DNA of 64,000 bases, taken from positions 1-64,000 of the forward strand of contig CAIJNI010000068.1 in the NCBI GenBank assembly GCA_903821995.1, read 5' to 3'. How positions within the stretch are numbered: position 1 is the first letter of the stretch; every line of letters begins with the position of its first letter. Source of the stretch: an uncultured beta proteobacterium. GTDB taxonomy: Bacteria > Pseudomonadota > Gammaproteobacteria > Burkholderiales > Burkholderiaceae. The position numbers and the translations under genes are program-made. Below are positions 62,185 to 64,000 of this stretch, in pieces. Below the pieces are notes generated by a model. It was not told where the DNA came from. It did not search any database and was given only the letters and a program-made list of their open reading frames with translations.

Positions 62185-63909
62185 TTACTCTTTATCGAGA
62201 TTAAGGTTGAGGTCAGTCACAGCGCCAAGACTTGCTGAGCTTGCCAGTTTGGCATATTTTGCTAGAATCCCGCGGGTATAGCGGGGGGCAGGTTTTTTCC
62301 AAGCGGCCCTTCTTTTTGAAATTTCATCCTCTGGAACATTGAGTTGAATCAGTTGTGTGTGCGCATCAATCGTGATGGAATCATTCTCTTCAATAAGGGC
62401 AATGGTTCCTCCAACATAGGCCTCTGGAGCAACGTGGCCGACAACCATTCCCCATGTGCCGCCAGAAAAACGTCCGTCAGTAATTAACCCAACGGTTTCG
62501 CCTAAGCCTTGTCCAATCAGTGCGGAAGTAGGTGATAGCATCTCACGCATTCCGGGGCCACCTTTTGGACCTTCGTATCGAATGACGACAACATCTCCGT
62601 GGGTAATTTTACTGGCCATGATCGCTGCCATAGCATCATCTTCGGAGTCAAATACTCTTGCAGGACCGGTAATAGAGGGATTTTTTAAACCAGTAATTTT
62701 TGCAACGCAGCCTTCTGGAGAAATATTGCCTTTTAAAATTGCGAGATGACCTTCCTTATACATAGGGTTTGATAAGGGACGAATAACATCAAATTTAGGG
62801 TCTAAAGTAGATGGAACATCTTTTAATGTTTCGGCGATTGTTTTGCCAGTGATTGTGATGCAGTCGCCATGAAGCATGCCTCCATCAAGGAGTAATTTCA
62901 TCACTTGGGGGATGCCCCCAGCTTCATGAAGATCTGTTGCTAGATACCTCCCAGACGGTTTCATATCGACTAGGACTGGAACCTTCCTACGAATTCTCTC
63001 GAAATCATCAATCGTCCACTCAACTTCTGCAGCGCTAGCGATAGCTAAAAAGTGTAAAACTGCATTGGTTGATCCGCCAACAGCCATGATCACGCTGACT
63101 GCATTCTCAATTGATTTCTTAGTGATGATATCCCTAGGGCATAAATTATTTTTAACTGCTTCAATTAAGACCTGAGCAGACTCAATCGTGCTATCAATTT
63201 TTTCTTGGTCGATGTTAGACATCGTAGAGGAGTAGGGGAGACTCATACCAAGAGCCTCGAAGGCAGAGCTCATTGTATTTGCGGTGTACATCCCGCCACA
63301 TGAACCACTGCTTGGGCAGGCATTTTGTTCGACACCTTTTAAGTCCTCTGCACTGAGTCGTCCGGAAGTGAATTCACCGACAGCTTCAAAGGCTGAAACA
63401 ATATTGAGTACTTTGCCTTTGTAATGACCTGGTTTAATGGTGCCGCCATAAACATAAATACTAGGAACATTGGTTCTTGCCATAGCCATCATGCCACCAG
63501 GCATATTTTTATCGCATCCACCAATAACAATAACGCCGTCTTGCCATAAGCCATTGACACAAGTTTCGATACTATCGGCAATGACTTCCCTGGATATTAA
63601 GGAATATTTCATACCTTCAGTTCCCATTCCCATACCATCTGAAATCGTGGGTGTGCCAAAAATTTGTGAGTTTGCTCCGCCATTTTCTAGAGCATCCACA
63701 GCAGCATCTGCAAGGACCTGTAGGCCACTATTGCATGGTGTAATAGTAGAATGACCATTAGCAACACCAATCATGGGTTTTTGAAAATCAGATTCTTGGT
63801 ATCCCATGGCGTAATACATCGATCGATTAGGTGCACGGGCAACACCTTCAGTAATGTTTTTTGAGCGACGATTTGAGGGGGTTTTTTGATCTGACATCAG
63901 AATCTCCAA
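62185..63909 (-). CDS. ilvD: Dihydroxy-acid dehydratase
   Basis: [62 protein letters not shown]. Confidence 0.96.
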   Translation of the reverse strand: MEILMSDQKTPSNRRSKNITEGVARAPNRSMYYAMGYQESDFQKPMIGVANGHSTITPCNSGLQVLADAAVDALENGGANSQIFGTPTISDGMGMGTEGMKYSLISREVIADSIETCVNGLWQDGVIVIGGCDKNMPGGMMAMARTNVPSIYVYGGTIKPGHYKGKVLNIVSAFEAVGEFTSGRLSAEDLKGVEQNACPSSGSCGGMYTANTMSSAFEALGMSLPYSSTMSNIDQEKIDSTIESAQVLIEAVKNNLCPRDIITKKSIENAVSVIMAVGGSTNAVLHFLAIASAAEVEWTIDDFERIRRKVPVLVDMKPSGRYLATDLHEAGGIPQVMKLLLDGGMLHGDCITITGKTIAETLKDVPSTLDPKFDVIRPLSNPMYKEGHLAILKGNISPEGCVAKITGLKNPSITGPARVFDSEDDAMAAIMASKITHGDVVVIRYEGPKGGPGMREMLSPTSALIGQGLGETVGLITDGRFSGGTWGMVVGHVAPEAYVGGTIALIEENDSITIDAHTQLIQLNVPEDEISKRRAAWKKPAPRYTRGILAKYAKLASSASLGAVTDLNLNLDKE

Positions 63910-64000
63910 AGCATTTAGTGTTGGTTGAAATTATAGAAGAACTCTATTTTGCCGTTTTTTTTAATAGATGCGGTAAATTATCTCAAATTAGGAATATTTC

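Overview
The window looks like a contiguous stretch of a low-GC betaproteobacterial chromosome. Gene content and order suggest Polynucleobacter or another Burkholderiaceae; this is inferred from protein recognition, no search was run. Most of it is conserved housekeeping: argH/hemCDXY, ppa-nadE-glnB opposite hppA, trxB/ftsK-lolA-serS-tRNA-Ser(CGA), rhlE, msrA, pdxH, tcdA, fbp, pepN and ilvD.

The accessory or less ordinary parts are:
(1) a decayed TnpB/IS1341-type remnant whose right-end hairpin supplies the last codons and stop of argH;
(2) an IclR-controlled catabolic operon (orphan Bug binding protein, Asp/Glu-racemase-fold enzyme, CitE-like lyase, IVD-type acyl-CoA dehydrogenase, CaiB-type CoA-transferase, MaoC hydratase) with a perfect 18-bp palindromic operator candidate;
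(3) a cyanophycin locus with a P-loop-less CphA paralog, a canonical CphA, and a divergent ABC exporter carrying a zinc ribbon next to a DUF1854 protein;
(4) a rubredoxin-less rubrerythrin / CCG-domain Fe-S protein / DUF3501 module;
(5) a tungstate-type tupABC operon with a perfect 28-bp tandem duplication covering the tupA start codon.

No CRISPR array, prophage or recognisable anti-phage system was seen. Function calls are by eye from protein motifs.
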